A DNA stretch of 64,000 nt from Metabacillus rhizolycopersici (GTDB lineage Bacteria; Bacillota; Bacilli; Bacillales; Bacillaceae), in contig NZ_JAIQUM010000003.1 of NCBI RefSeq assembly GCF_020075705.1, positions 1-64,000 on the forward strand, written 5' to 3'. Position 1 is the stretch's first letter, and each line of letters starts with the position of its first letter. The notes under the pieces are model-generated. The model searched no databases. It was not told the DNA's origin and saw only the letters and a program-made list of their open reading frames with translations. Of the stretch, positions 25,416 to 34,563 are shown piece after piece. A program made the translations under genes and the position numbers.

Positions 25416-26363
25416 TTACGGATGTGAGACAATCAGTTGCATATTGCCATCTACCACAAAGTCGCCCATACTGCTTGGCAATATAAAATGTTCCCCTTTA
25501 TTAATTAGATAGCTTTCATCATTTACGGTTAACTCACCAGTTCCTTCAATCACACTAACTAACATAAATGGTTTATCCTGTGTCATTTCCAAACGGGAAT
25601 GAACGTCCCATTTATAAACAGTAAAATATTGTTCTTCGACAAATGTTGTAATCGTAGAAGTTTCCATTTTACTTATTTTAGGTTCCACTTTACTTACTGT
25701 ATGAGGAATAGTCGTTACTTCAATTGCTTTCTCTAAATGAAGTTCACGCAAATTACCGTCTTGATCACGGCGATCATAATCATAGACACGATATGTCGTA
25801 TCAGAACTTTGTTGGGTTTCTAATACTAGAGTTCCTTTACATAGCGCATGAATTGAGCCACTTGGGACATAGAAAAAATCACCTGGCTTTATTTTTACTC
25901 GTTGTAATAACTCGTTCCACTTTCCATCTTCACTCATCTTCACTAACTCTTCTTTTGAACGAGCATTGTGACCGAAAATGACTTCAGCATCGTCATCACA
26001 ATCAATGATGTACCAGCATTCTGTCTTTCCTAACTCACCATTTTCAAACTCTTTAGCGTATTGATCACCTGGGTGTACTTGCACAGATAAATCATCATTT
26101 GCATCTAATACTTTTGTCAATAACGGGAAACGATCTCCTTCACGATGTCCGAACAATTCACGATGGTTATCCCATAGTTCACTTAATGTACTTCCATCAT
26201 ATTCCCCATTAGTTACAATACTTTGTCCATTTGGATGTGCGGAAATTGCCCAGCATTCACCTGTTGTATTGGATGGGATATCATAGTTATATGCATCCCT
26301 TAATCTTGTTCCACCCCAGATCCGTTCTTGAAAAACAGGTGTTAAAAAGATTGGTTGTGTCAT
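25416..26363 (-). CDS. manA: Mannose-6-phosphate isomerase class I, copy 2
   Basis: A 315-residue paralogue of the isomerase at 14703, with the same length and all zinc-ligand motifs: SVQVHPGD, KTECWYII and GSIHALCKG. Here it starts 4 nt after the stop of a glycosyltransferase gene and lies near ManC, Gmd and Fcl, so it is the likely source of mannose-6-phosphate for GDP-mannose and GDP-L-fucose. The phosphomannomutase step is not encoded in the window. Confidence 0.94.
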   Translation of the reverse strand: MTQPIFLTPVFQERIWGGTRLRDAYNYDIPSNTTGECWAISAHPNGQSIVTNGEYDGSTLSELWDNHRELFGHREGDRFPLLTKVLDANDDLSVQVHPGDQYAKEFENGELGKTECWYIIDCDDDAEVIFGHNARSKEELVKMSEDGKWNELLQRVKIKPGDFFYVPSGSIHALCKGTLVLETQQSSDTTYRVYDYDRRDQDGNLRELHLEKAIEVTTIPHTVSKVEPKISKMETSTITTFVEEQYFTVYKWDVHSRLEMTQDKPFMLVSVIEGTGELTVNDESYLINKGEHFILPSSMGDFVVDGNMQLIVSHP

Positions 26364-26367
26364 ATTG

Positions 26368-27450
26368 TCATACCCTTTCTAAAATCGTAAAAATTCCCTC
26401 GACGATCCTGCCAACTTCATTCGTCTTAGAAAAATTACTCACCATATATGCTTTATTCATTTCATCCATAAACTTATCTGTAATAACTAGGTTATTCAGT
26501 TCTTCCCAATTTATTATCTGACAAAGTTTATGTTTCTTTAAATATGCAATAGTATTCTTATCTTCTCTCATTAATTGACGGTCAATAATCAATAAAGGAG
26601 TCTTTCCTACTACAGCTTCCCCAACAGTCCCCCAACCAGCCTTTGTAATCACCAAATCACATGCTGCCATATAATTTTGTGTTTCCATATACTCATGTGG
26701 AATACGTGAAACGTTTGAGTGATTTATGTTTAAATTTGAGGAGACGATAAAATGAATATCTGGACTATTCCATAAAGAGAGATTTTGCAGATCAGTTAAT
26801 TCCATCTTCATACCAAAACCTATAAAGACAAGTTGTTTATCTTTCCTAATAGTGGAACGAATACGATTTACTTCAACAAAGTCGATTCTTCTAGAGTGAA
26901 AACCAAAATGAACTGTTTCCATTCTTCCCCACTCTTCATTAGTACTTCCAGCAAGTGCAAAGTAATAATCCATTTTTTCATATGACTCTTTTATTGGTAC
27001 TAGAATTTCTGAAGGAACTAAATCCTGATATGCCGTGTACCAAGTAAAATTTGAAATACCAACTGATGGAACATCTAATCGATCAGCTACATTGAAAGCA
27101 ATAGGTGAGATATCAGAAATGATTAAATCAATATTGTTTGAGCTTAATCGATTGATTTCTGAATATAGAAGATCTTCCATTTGAAGTAAGTAATTCTCTA
27201 CTTCATGAATCTGTCTACTAGAGTCTGGTTCAATAGAACCATCCTTTAAGCAATAACCAATATCTGTTGCAAGGTTATAAAAAGAAACATTATTTTTTCG
27301 CAATGATTCTTTCAAAAATTCCAATGCATAGTTATGAACAACTTGTATATGAATCTCCGAATCCTGCTCAAGAATGTTCCTAATTATTGCTATACTTCTT
27401 GCAGCATGTCCGTAGCCATATTCTGAAATATAATAAATAATATTTTTCAC
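26368..27450 (-). CDS. GT-B glycosyltransferase, MurG/GT28-like
   Basis: A 360-residue cytoplasmic protein of the glycosyltransferase 28-like GT-B group. The N-terminal acceptor domain starts IIYYISEYGYGHAARSIAI, with the GHxxR pattern. The C-terminal nucleotide-sugar domain has DLVITKAGWGTVGEAVVGKT. The sugar donor and acceptor are unknown. It is translationally close to ManA copy 2 (4-nt gap) and follows the terminator of ManC, so it forms its own small operon. Proteins with this N-terminus also resemble the first half of some sugar kinase fusions, but no kinase domain is present here. Confidence 0.82.
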   Translation of the reverse strand: MKNIIYYISEYGYGHAARSIAIIRNILEQDSEIHIQVVHNYALEFLKESLRKNNVSFYNLATDIGYCLKDGSIEPDSSRQIHEVENYLLQMEDLLYSEINRLSSNNIDLIISDISPIAFNVADRLDVPSVGISNFTWYTAYQDLVPSEILVPIKESYEKMDYYFALAGSTNEEWGRMETVHFGFHSRRIDFVEVNRIRSTIRKDKQLVFIGFGMKMELTDLQNLSLWNSPDIHFIVSSNLNINHSNVSRIPHEYMETQNYMAACDLVITKAGWGTVGEAVVGKTPLLIIDRQLMREDKNTIAYLKKHKLCQIINWEELNNLVITDKFMDEMNKAYMVSNFSKTNEVGRIVEGIFTILERV

Positions 27451-27469
27451 TTATTTCACCACAAAAAAT

Positions 27470-27492
27470 AGGAGAGCAATCAATGCCCTCCT
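27470..27492 (-). terminator. Terminator of manC
   Basis: On the minus strand AGGAGGGC pairs with GCTCTCCT around ATTGATT, followed by ATTTTTTG, right at the manC stop codon. Confidence 0.85.
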
Positions 27493-28880
27493 TATAAAAT
27501 CACTTTCGACTTTGATTCTTGGAAATTCTGAAGAACTTCATCCCATGTATAATACAAGCGAGTAAAATCTTCATCACTAATCTCAAAGCCAGTTTGAACT
27601 TCAATAAATTCTAATTCAGTCAATGCACGAATACCATGCTTCTTACCTGCTGGTAAATGAACGATATCCCCTGCTTTTACACGATGAATGCTTTCATCAA
27701 GAGCAAGTTCACCTTCACCTCTAACAATTGTCCACACTTCATCACGTAGATTGTGATAATGATAGGTTGAATTTTTCTCTTCATGTATACAAATACGTCT
27801 TGTTACCATTTCTTGACCATTATCATATTTTGCATAATCTAGCGTTCTCGACCATCCCCAGATCCGTTCTTCATACATAGGTGGTTGATCAAAATCACTA
27901 ATTAACTCTTTGATCTTAGGACTAGAGGCCTTGTCCGCAACAAGAATTCCATCTGGGCTTGCAGCTACAATAATATCTTTGGTGCCAATTACCGTTACAG
28001 GTATATCTAGTTCATTTACTAAATGAGTATTAACTGAATCCTCAGATAGAACACCTTTACCAATCTGATTGGTTGCCATTTCTTCAGTTAATGTGTTCCA
28101 TGTTCCGAGGTCTTTCCAATAACCATCATATGGAAGAGCTACAATATGATTCGCTTTTTCGACTACTTCATAATCAAAACTGATTTTAGGAAGCATTTGA
28201 TAATCTTCAGAAAGTTCCTCATAGGATAAAGGTAAGTTTTTATCTCTTAAAATATCGAGTAAATAGCTTAATTTAAACGCAAACACACCTGTATTCCATA
28301 ATGCATTCATATCTATTAAATCTTGTGCCTTCTCTTCGCTAGGTTTTTCAGTAAAACGATCGACTTTAAAGAAATGGTCATTCTCTACCTTTTCACATGG
28401 TACAATATACCCATACTTTGAAGATGGATATGTTGGTTTAACCCCCATTAAAGCTAAATCAGCACCTGATGTTAATAGAACTTTCTCTAAATCTTTCACT
28501 CTATTAAAAAAGCTATCTTCGACATATGGGTCTACTGGTAAAACAACAACTATTTCATCTTCTAGTGATTTCTGTTCTGAGTACAAATACGAAGCAGCAA
28601 GAGCAATAGCAGGAAATGTATCACGTCTTTCGGGTTCAATAATAAGTGGAACATCTGTCCCTACTTGACTGTGAATCATGTCTCGTTGCATTTTTGAGGT
28701 TGCTATAATAGATGAATTTGATAAGCCAACTTCTTTAAGTTGCCCCCAAACACGTTGTACCATAGATTGCTTTTCATTTTCTTGTCCTTCTAAGACTTTA
28801 AGAAATTGCTTTGATCTTGTATCATTTGATAAAGGCCATAAACGTTTACCAGATCCACCAGATAATAAAACTAATTTCAC
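27492..28880 (-). CDS. manC: Mannose-1-phosphate guanylyltransferase
   Basis: A 462-residue ManC-type enzyme making GDP-mannose from mannose-1-phosphate and GTP. The nucleotidyltransferase domain starts KLVLLSGGSGKRLWPLSN and has a FTEKPS motif. The C-terminal part (about 350-455) is the cupin domain seen in type II enzymes (YHYHNLRDEVWTIVRGEGEL). Some family members fuse the isomerase to this domain; here ManA is separate. The GTG at 28880 follows AGGAG; the longer frame adds 45 unrelated residues. A terminator-like hairpin lies immediately upstream, so expression may depend on read-through or on a promoter in the preceding gap. Confidence 0.93.
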   Translation of the reverse strand: MKLVLLSGGSGKRLWPLSNDTRSKQFLKVLEGQENEKQSMVQRVWGQLKEVGLSNSSIIATSKMQRDMIHSQVGTDVPLIIEPERRDTFPAIALAASYLYSEQKSLEDEIVVVLPVDPYVEDSFFNRVKDLEKVLLTSGADLALMGVKPTYPSSKYGYIVPCEKVENDHFFKVDRFTEKPSEEKAQDLIDMNALWNTGVFAFKLSYLLDILRDKNLPLSYEELSEDYQMLPKISFDYEVVEKANHIVALPYDGYWKDLGTWNTLTEEMATNQIGKGVLSEDSVNTHLVNELDIPVTVIGTKDIIVAASPDGILVADKASSPKIKELISDFDQPPMYEERIWGWSRTLDYAKYDNGQEMVTRRICIHEEKNSTYHYHNLRDEVWTIVRGEGELALDESIHRVKAGDIVHLPAGKKHGIRALTELEFIEVQTGFEISDEDFTRLYYTWDEVLQNFQESKSKVIL

Positions 28881-28900
28881 TCTATTCACTCCTAATAAAA

Positions 28901-28924
28901 AGAACAGAATTCTCCATCTGTTCT
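28901..28924 (-). terminator. Terminator or attenuator ahead of manC
   Basis: AGAACAGA pairs with TCTGTTCT around ATGGAGAAT and is followed by TTTTATT on the minus strand. It ends the exopolysaccharide operon beyond the WbuB-like gene and sits only about 10 nt before the manC ribosome binding site. Confidence 0.8.
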
Positions 28925-29093
28925 CTTTTATATTGTGGATTATTTTTTTCTTCTGGATTATAACTATATATGAATCATAGCATTTACGTAAGTTAAATAA
29001 TATTGGTAGATTCAAGTAGTGTACGAAACTCCTGAATAGAAACTTTCCAACTTTATAGATGTTAATTAATTTATATTTGATATTCTTAATCTT

Positions 29094-30335
29094 CTATAGA
29101 TTGTTGAGTAATTTCTTATATTTGTTAATAGATGTTTCTCTTTTTAAATTTCTTTCTAAATAAAATCTACCACATAAACCCATTTCTTTTCTTTTCTCTT
29201 CACTTAACTCATAGAAATAGTTTATTGAATCAATTATTCCTTGATAGTCTTGTGGTTCAACAACTACTCCAGAATTACTTTCGTCAATTAGACGCTGGGC
29301 TTCACTCCCTTGCTCCAACACACCAAGAATTGGTTTACCAGCCGCCATAACACCATATATTTTACTAGGAACAGATACACCCTTTATTCCTTTTTGATTG
29401 ACAACTAGATGGACATCTGCAGCATTTAATGAATATTTAATAAAATCTTTAGGCTGATAAGGTAAGAAGAGAACATTCTTTATATTATTTTCCTTTGTAA
29501 ACTGTTGCATTCCCTCTTTAACTGCACCTTCACCGATAAAGAGAAATACTAGATCTGAATAATCTTTAAATGTTTTTGTTATTTTAATAATGTTCTCGAG
29601 ATCATAGTAAAGCCCCAAATTCCCAGAATACATTACAATAAATTTATCTTTCAAATTATGTTCGTTTAAAAATTTATCAACTTCACTATTATTCTTGTCT
29701 AAAGGGGTAATTTGATCTTCATTTGTCCAGTTATTAATAACAGAATGAATTGGAACATTATTGTAGTCAAATCGTTTCTTCAATGTTTCAGCCATATCAT
29801 TTCCAACTAAAACAATATGGTCAGAATAACGACAATTTAACTTATCAATTGACTTAGCTATTTTGAAGACAATTTGTTTATCTGTATAACTTACAGCTTC
29901 GGCCTGTTCAGGGTTAAAATCTTGGATATTATAAACATGTTTAGTACGCTTGAATAATTTACCTATTGTACCAATTAAACCTCCTAGGACAGGTGGCTGT
30001 GATATTGTATAAATGATATCTATTTTCTTTTCTCTCAACAGGGCAATATTTGCTAAAATAAAATAGGATAAAATATATTTAAGCCTACTAACTTTTGATG
30101 TTTTATCTACTTCAGGAAGACGTATACGGGTGACTTTCACATTCTCCAAATGATTTACTTCAAATAATTTACTAGTATTAGCTTTCTCACCTGCATAACC
30201 AGGTTGAGCTGCTACAACAGTAATATCAAAATCATGCTGTAAATCCAAACAAAGTTCAGTCATAAGCTGTCCTGTAGAAGCTAGATCAGGATAAAAATAA
30301 TTAATAACAAAAGTTATTTTCTTTTTTTTACTCAT
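29094..30335 (-). CDS. Glycosyltransferase family 4, WbuB-like
   Basis: A 413-residue GT-B enzyme. The N-terminus ITFVINYFYPDLASTGQLMT matches WbuB/WcaI-type transferases, many of which add fucose or acetamido sugars. The C-terminal donor domain has FLFIGEGAVKEGM, then GVSVPSKIYGVMAAGKPILG. It is the last gene of the exopolysaccharide operon and overlaps the WcaF-like gene by 8 nt. Use of GDP-L-fucose is a reasonable guess from the Gmd/Fcl context, not shown by sequence. Confidence 0.88.
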   Translation of the reverse strand: MSKKKKITFVINYFYPDLASTGQLMTELCLDLQHDFDITVVAAQPGYAGEKANTSKLFEVNHLENVKVTRIRLPEVDKTSKVSRLKYILSYFILANIALLREKKIDIIYTISQPPVLGGLIGTIGKLFKRTKHVYNIQDFNPEQAEAVSYTDKQIVFKIAKSIDKLNCRYSDHIVLVGNDMAETLKKRFDYNNVPIHSVINNWTNEDQITPLDKNNSEVDKFLNEHNLKDKFIVMYSGNLGLYYDLENIIKITKTFKDYSDLVFLFIGEGAVKEGMQQFTKENNIKNVLFLPYQPKDFIKYSLNAADVHLVVNQKGIKGVSVPSKIYGVMAAGKPILGVLEQGSEAQRLIDESNSGVVVEPQDYQGIIDSINYFYELSEEKRKEMGLCGRFYLERNLKRETSINKYKKLLNNL

Positions 30336-30897
30336 TGATTTCCTCTTCCTCGAATCGTTTCTTTATAAATTTAGCTGGAGAGCCAGCATGTACTTCATTA
30401 GTTGGAACGTCTCTTATAACTGTACTTCTTGCTGCTACTACACCCATTTCATGAATAGTCGCACCAGGATATACAAACACATCGCTTGCTACCCATGCAC
30501 CATCTTTGATTACTATTGGACTTGTTATTAATCCAAAATGGATATCTTTAATATTATGACTACCTGTACATAGATAAGCCTTTTGGGAAACTACGCAATT
30601 GTTCCCAACCTTGATTCTATCGAGACTATAGAAATAAACATCATCACCTACCCATGAATAGTTACCAATAGATACTTTCCACGGGTAAGTAAATTTTGCG
30701 GATGATCTCACTTGAACGCCTTTACCTATTTCTGCTCCAAATATACGAAGCAAGAAATTTCTCCATCTATACATATTGTGTAGTGAAAAACGAAATAATG
30801 TACCTTGTACTAACCACCATAACAAAACAATAAAATTAGATTTACCCTTAGAATACCACTCTTGATTATATTTATTTAATTTAATAATGTTCTTCAT
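30328..30897 (-). CDS. WcaF-type O-acetyltransferase
   Basis: A 189-residue left-handed beta-helix acetyltransferase resembling WcaF of colanic acid synthesis. The N-terminal part has a hydrophobic LLWWLVQGTLFRFSLHNMYR. Hexapeptide repeats follow, with the catalytic histidine region CTGSHNIKDIHFGL and the coenzyme A-binding end HAGSPAKFIKKR. It probably O-acetylates a sugar of the repeat unit. It overlaps the downstream glycosyltransferase and is 4 nt after the upstream one, in the same operon. Confidence 0.9.
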   Translation of the reverse strand: MKNIIKLNKYNQEWYSKGKSNFIVLLWWLVQGTLFRFSLHNMYRWRNFLLRIFGAEIGKGVQVRSSAKFTYPWKVSIGNYSWVGDDVYFYSLDRIKVGNNCVVSQKAYLCTGSHNIKDIHFGLITSPIVIKDGAWVASDVFVYPGATIHEMGVVAARSTVIRDVPTNEVHAGSPAKFIKKRFEEEEINE

Positions 30898-30901
30898 CTC
30901 T

Positions 30902-32062
30902 CTAGGCTTTCACATTTAAGATTGTATTATAGACTTCGACAGTTTTACGAACATATATTTCTTGGGTAAATTCATTTTCTAAAAGTTTTTTTCCATTCAA
31001 CCCGAATTTTTCATAATCCATTGAAAACATTTTTAGCAACCCATTTGCTAATTCCTCAGAGTTTTCAGGACTTACAATTAATCCAGTATTATCTCGTACC
31101 ATTTCAGGAACTCCACCTACATCTGATGCAACAATCGGTAATCCCTTACTCATAGCTTCTAATAATACAGTAGGAAAAATATCATATACTGATGGTAATA
31201 CAAATACATCGGCTTGCTCAAGAATTTCAGGAACATCTCTTCTTAAACCTAAAAAGAAAACAGTATTTTCAAGACTTTTAGCCTTTGCTAATTTTATTAG
31301 GTCCTCTTTATAACTTTTTTCATGTTCAAAGGCAACATCACCAACAATAACAAATTTAATACTTTTATCGATGTCTTTTATTTTGGTTGCTGCATTAAGC
31401 AAGTATTCTATTCCTTTCATTGGTGAAAGTCTCGCAACTGTTACAGCTAATTTTGCATCTTGTTCTAACCCTAATTCCTTTTTTAAATCTAAATTTTTAT
31501 TATTACCATCTACTAACTTAATTCCATTGTAAATCTTTTCCACTTTTTTCGATTTGTATTTTCCCCATTCTAGAACTGCTTTACTGCGTTCACATAATAC
31601 AATTACTTTATCATTAAAAATATGGTTTAATAATCCTACAAACTTATATGCAATTAGTGGCTTTCTTGGTAATTCATGGACTGTTTGTACAGTCGGAATC
31701 CCAGAAAATTTCCCTACAATATTCCCCCCCATTAGCTCCATTTTGTGCGAATGGATAAGGTCTATATTATATTTTTTAACGATTTGTTTAATCTTATTTA
31801 TTGAGACGAATAGCTTGTATAAATTTTCAAAATAGTAGTACCAGCTAGTTGGTTTTCCGAATACCGCTAAGGTTTCAAAAATAACTTTTGCCCCTAATTT
31901 TTCATACTTTTCAACGTAAGGACTAGGGTTAGGTAACACAACGTAGGGTTCATAGACATCTTTATTTAAACCATCAATTAATTGAAGTAATACTGAATCT
32001 ACACCTCCAACATGACTCGCGTAAGGCTGAATATACAATATTTTTATTTTCAATTTAATCAC
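30902..32062 (-). CDS. Glycosyltransferase family 4
   Basis: A 386-residue GT4 enzyme. The acceptor domain begins ILYIQPYASHVGGVDSVLLQ, and the donor domain shows AVTVARLSPMKGIEYLLNAA and the E-x7-E motif ADVFVLPSVYDIFPTVLLEA. The GTG at 32062 lies almost on top of the AGGTG site; a TTG at 32053, nine bases on, has better spacing and may be the true start. It is central in the exopolysaccharide operon. Donor and linkage are unknown. Confidence 0.88.
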   Translation of the reverse strand: MIKLKIKILYIQPYASHVGGVDSVLLQLIDGLNKDVYEPYVVLPNPSPYVEKYEKLGAKVIFETLAVFGKPTSWYYYFENLYKLFVSINKIKQIVKKYNIDLIHSHKMELMGGNIVGKFSGIPTVQTVHELPRKPLIAYKFVGLLNHIFNDKVIVLCERSKAVLEWGKYKSKKVEKIYNGIKLVDGNNKNLDLKKELGLEQDAKLAVTVARLSPMKGIEYLLNAATKIKDIDKSIKFVIVGDVAFEHEKSYKEDLIKLAKAKSLENTVFFLGLRRDVPEILEQADVFVLPSVYDIFPTVLLEAMSKGLPIVASDVGGVPEMVRDNTGLIVSPENSEELANGLLKMFSMDYEKFGLNGKKLLENEFTQEIYVRKTVEVYNTILNVKA

Positions 32063-32077
32063 ACACCTATTTTAAGT

Positions 32078-33280
32078 CTATATTTTTTCAAGCACATTTA
32101 TTAGTTCTTTTTTAATTTCTTTTATCTTTTGTTCAACTTTATTGATAGGATAATTTTCTTCCTTTACAATTTCCTCCATTAACTTATATAGGTCATGTTG
32201 TGAAAAATCAACTACGTCTAGAACATATTTATCTAAGCCTATTTCATTAAATGTACCTCTTGTTTTATGTTGATAAGCCAAAGCAATTGTAGGAGTGTTG
32301 CCTGCTAATGCAAAAATAGTAGAATGCATTCTACTTCCGATAAAAACATCCATCTTTCCATATAAATTAACAAGATATTCTGGTCGATTTTCAATAAGGT
32401 CTAAATTTATTACAGTGCTAACCTTTTTCCCTAGCATTTCATTTAACATATTTGAAACATGTAAATCGCTGTCTCCTTCACCAACTGTAACTTGAGGGAA
32501 AATATAAAAGTGACAATCAATTCCATCTTCCAATAATAATTTACATGCATCTGCTACTTTTGTAACATAGTCTTTAATATCTGTTTCTGTACTGTTCTTT
32601 TTAGCAAATCTCCAGTCAAGTAATGTCAAACCAATTTTTACTTTCTTATCTATAAATTGAATTTTATTATTAGGTACTTCCAATTCAGGTAAAATAAAAC
32701 CTATATCAGGAATTTGCTTGACATTTTCAAGCCCCAAATTAATTAGAAAGTCAGTTGTTATTTTTTCACGACTAATAAAGGTATCTGCTTTTTTCAAAAC
32801 AGATTTAACGATTTTTTTATCTAATTCATACGTAATAGGTCCTACACTTTGAGGAAACCCAATAACTTTATTATTTGTTTTTTTTGCTAACCATACATGA
32901 AATAAGGAATTTAAAAGCCCAACTCCTAAAGGTCCTTTTCTCGAAGAATATAAATATCCGCCACCTACACTTATTACAACATCCGCTTCTTTAAAAGGCT
33001 TTATATCTACTGAATTTTTAGATATCAAACTTTCAGAAAGGATTTTTAAACCTGTAATATACCTTTTTATACTGGATTGGTTATGATCAAGTATCCAAGT
33101 TGGGGGAATTGAATGTACTTTATAGTTATTATAAAAACTTTCATTTTCCTTCCAAAATGATGACATAACACTTATTTCAGCCTTCGGGTAAATATCTCTA
33201 ATTAGATGGATCATAGATGCTACAATACCTGCATCTCCTCTATTTTTTGCTGAATAAGCATTGATAAGTAAAAACTTCAT
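32078..33280 (-). CDS. Polysaccharide pyruvyl transferase family protein
   Basis: A 400-residue protein of the CsaB/WcaK family, which adds pyruvate ketals to surface glycans using phosphoenolpyruvate. The family start is FLLINAYSAKNRGDAGIVAS. A ADVVISVGGGYLYSSRKGPL segment and a C-terminal GSRMHSTIFALAGNTPTIAL block are typical. AGGGAG lies 9 nt before the ATG. It implies that the polymer carries acidic pyruvyl groups. Confidence 0.88.
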   Translation of the reverse strand: MKFLLINAYSAKNRGDAGIVASMIHLIRDIYPKAEISVMSSFWKENESFYNNYKVHSIPPTWILDHNQSSIKRYITGLKILSESLISKNSVDIKPFKEADVVISVGGGYLYSSRKGPLGVGLLNSLFHVWLAKKTNNKVIGFPQSVGPITYELDKKIVKSVLKKADTFISREKITTDFLINLGLENVKQIPDIGFILPELEVPNNKIQFIDKKVKIGLTLLDWRFAKKNSTETDIKDYVTKVADACKLLLEDGIDCHFYIFPQVTVGEGDSDLHVSNMLNEMLGKKVSTVINLDLIENRPEYLVNLYGKMDVFIGSRMHSTIFALAGNTPTIALAYQHKTRGTFNEIGLDKYVLDVVDFSQHDLYKLMEEIVKEENYPINKVEQKIKEIKKELINVLEKI

Positions 33281-33301
33281 TAAAAAACTCCCTACTTTCT
33301 T

Positions 33302-34543
33302 CTATACTCTAGTAACTTTTTTATAAGAAATAATAAAATAAATAGTACTTAAAGAAGCCGATACTACCATACTTAGAGCAGCACCTAATACAGTAAATTC
33401 ACTTGCTAATATTAATCCAATAGTAACTGTTGCAATTGCTGATAATAAGTTACTTACATAGAAAAACTTAGTCCTATTCATACTTCTTAAAGCAACAACT
33501 GAAGGCCTGTTTAAACCTAATATCAATTGATAAACACCGAAAATCACTATTAAATACTTATAGTTACTAAATTGTTCTCCAAATACTAAATCAAACGCCA
33601 TATATGATATAAAACAGGTTATTGTAATTAGAACCAAAAAAGGTAATAAATATTTTTTTGAAAGGGAAGAAATATACACTTTTAACTGATTTTCTTTCTT
33701 TTCAAAATATATTTTTGAAGCTTTCGGAATTTGTTTATTTTCAAATAAGACTAAAAATATACTTATTAATCCCAAGACATTTAAAGTAGTCCTTAGTGCA
33801 CCTAGCTCAATATCAGATAAAATATTTGCTACTAAAATAAAGTACCCTTGAGTAGAAAACCAATAAAAACCACTACCTAATATAGTCCATTTAGCAAAAT
33901 CCCAATGACTTTTAACTATTATTGATCTCTCAACATTTTCAGATAATAAATTAGTCTGTTTTTTATGCTTAATACGCTGAGAGGTAATAACATAAACAAT
34001 AGGAAAAATGTAACTTATTGTTAAAAGCAAATAACTTATGGTCAATGTTAATTGATAATTAAATACCAAATTACCTATAAAATATAATAAAACCAAGAAT
34101 ATACTTGCATTCATTAACTTACTTAAACTGTCTTTTGCATAAGATTGCTTTCTTAACAATTCATATTGACACCACAATACAATTGTTAATAATGCCCAAC
34201 AAAAAACTGAAAAACTAATATTTCTAACAAATACATCGACTAAGATCAATGTTATTATTCCTAATAAAATTGAAGTAACTAGATTCATCCAGTAGATATT
34301 GTTTAAATACTTATAATTTTCATCTTTAAATTTTGTTGATAAGAATACTAAGATAGGGTTAGCCCATAAACTTGATACAATTAGAAATACAAAAGTTAAA
34401 GAAGAGAATATTACAATAAAATCTGCAAAATCCTTCACTGATAAAAATTTACCATTTAAAAAAATAATAAAGAAATTCAGTAAAGAAATAAGTGATTGTT
34501 CAATCAAACCGAAATTACTTAAACTTTTAATTAACTTATTCAT
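33302..34543 (-). CDS. Polysaccharide flippase, Wzx-like
   Basis: A 413-residue integral membrane protein with about twelve hydrophobic segments, loosely similar to O-antigen/polysaccharide flippases (MATE/MOP superfamily). LSVKDFADFIVIFSS near the first spans resembles the flippase motif (L...FG....). Strong AT-bias and low similarity are usual for this family. Its place between the polymerase candidate and the glycosyltransferases supports lipid-linked repeat-unit export. Confidence 0.78.
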   Translation of the reverse strand: MNKLIKSLSNFGLIEQSLISLLNFFIIFLNGKFLSVKDFADFIVIFSSLTFVFLIVSSLWANPILVFLSTKFKDENYKYLNNIYWMNLVTSILLGIITLILVDVFVRNISFSVFCWALLTIVLWCQYELLRKQSYAKDSLSKLMNASIFLVLLYFIGNLVFNYQLTLTISYLLLTISYIFPIVYVITSQRIKHKKQTNLLSENVERSIIVKSHWDFAKWTILGSGFYWFSTQGYFILVANILSDIELGALRTTLNVLGLISIFLVLFENKQIPKASKIYFEKKENQLKVYISSLSKKYLLPFLVLITITCFISYMAFDLVFGEQFSNYKYLIVIFGVYQLILGLNRPSVVALRSMNRTKFFYVSNLLSAIATVTIGLILASEFTVLGAALSMVVSASLSTIYFIISYKKVTRV

Positions 34544-34563
34544 TAATTATCTGACAACCCTAC

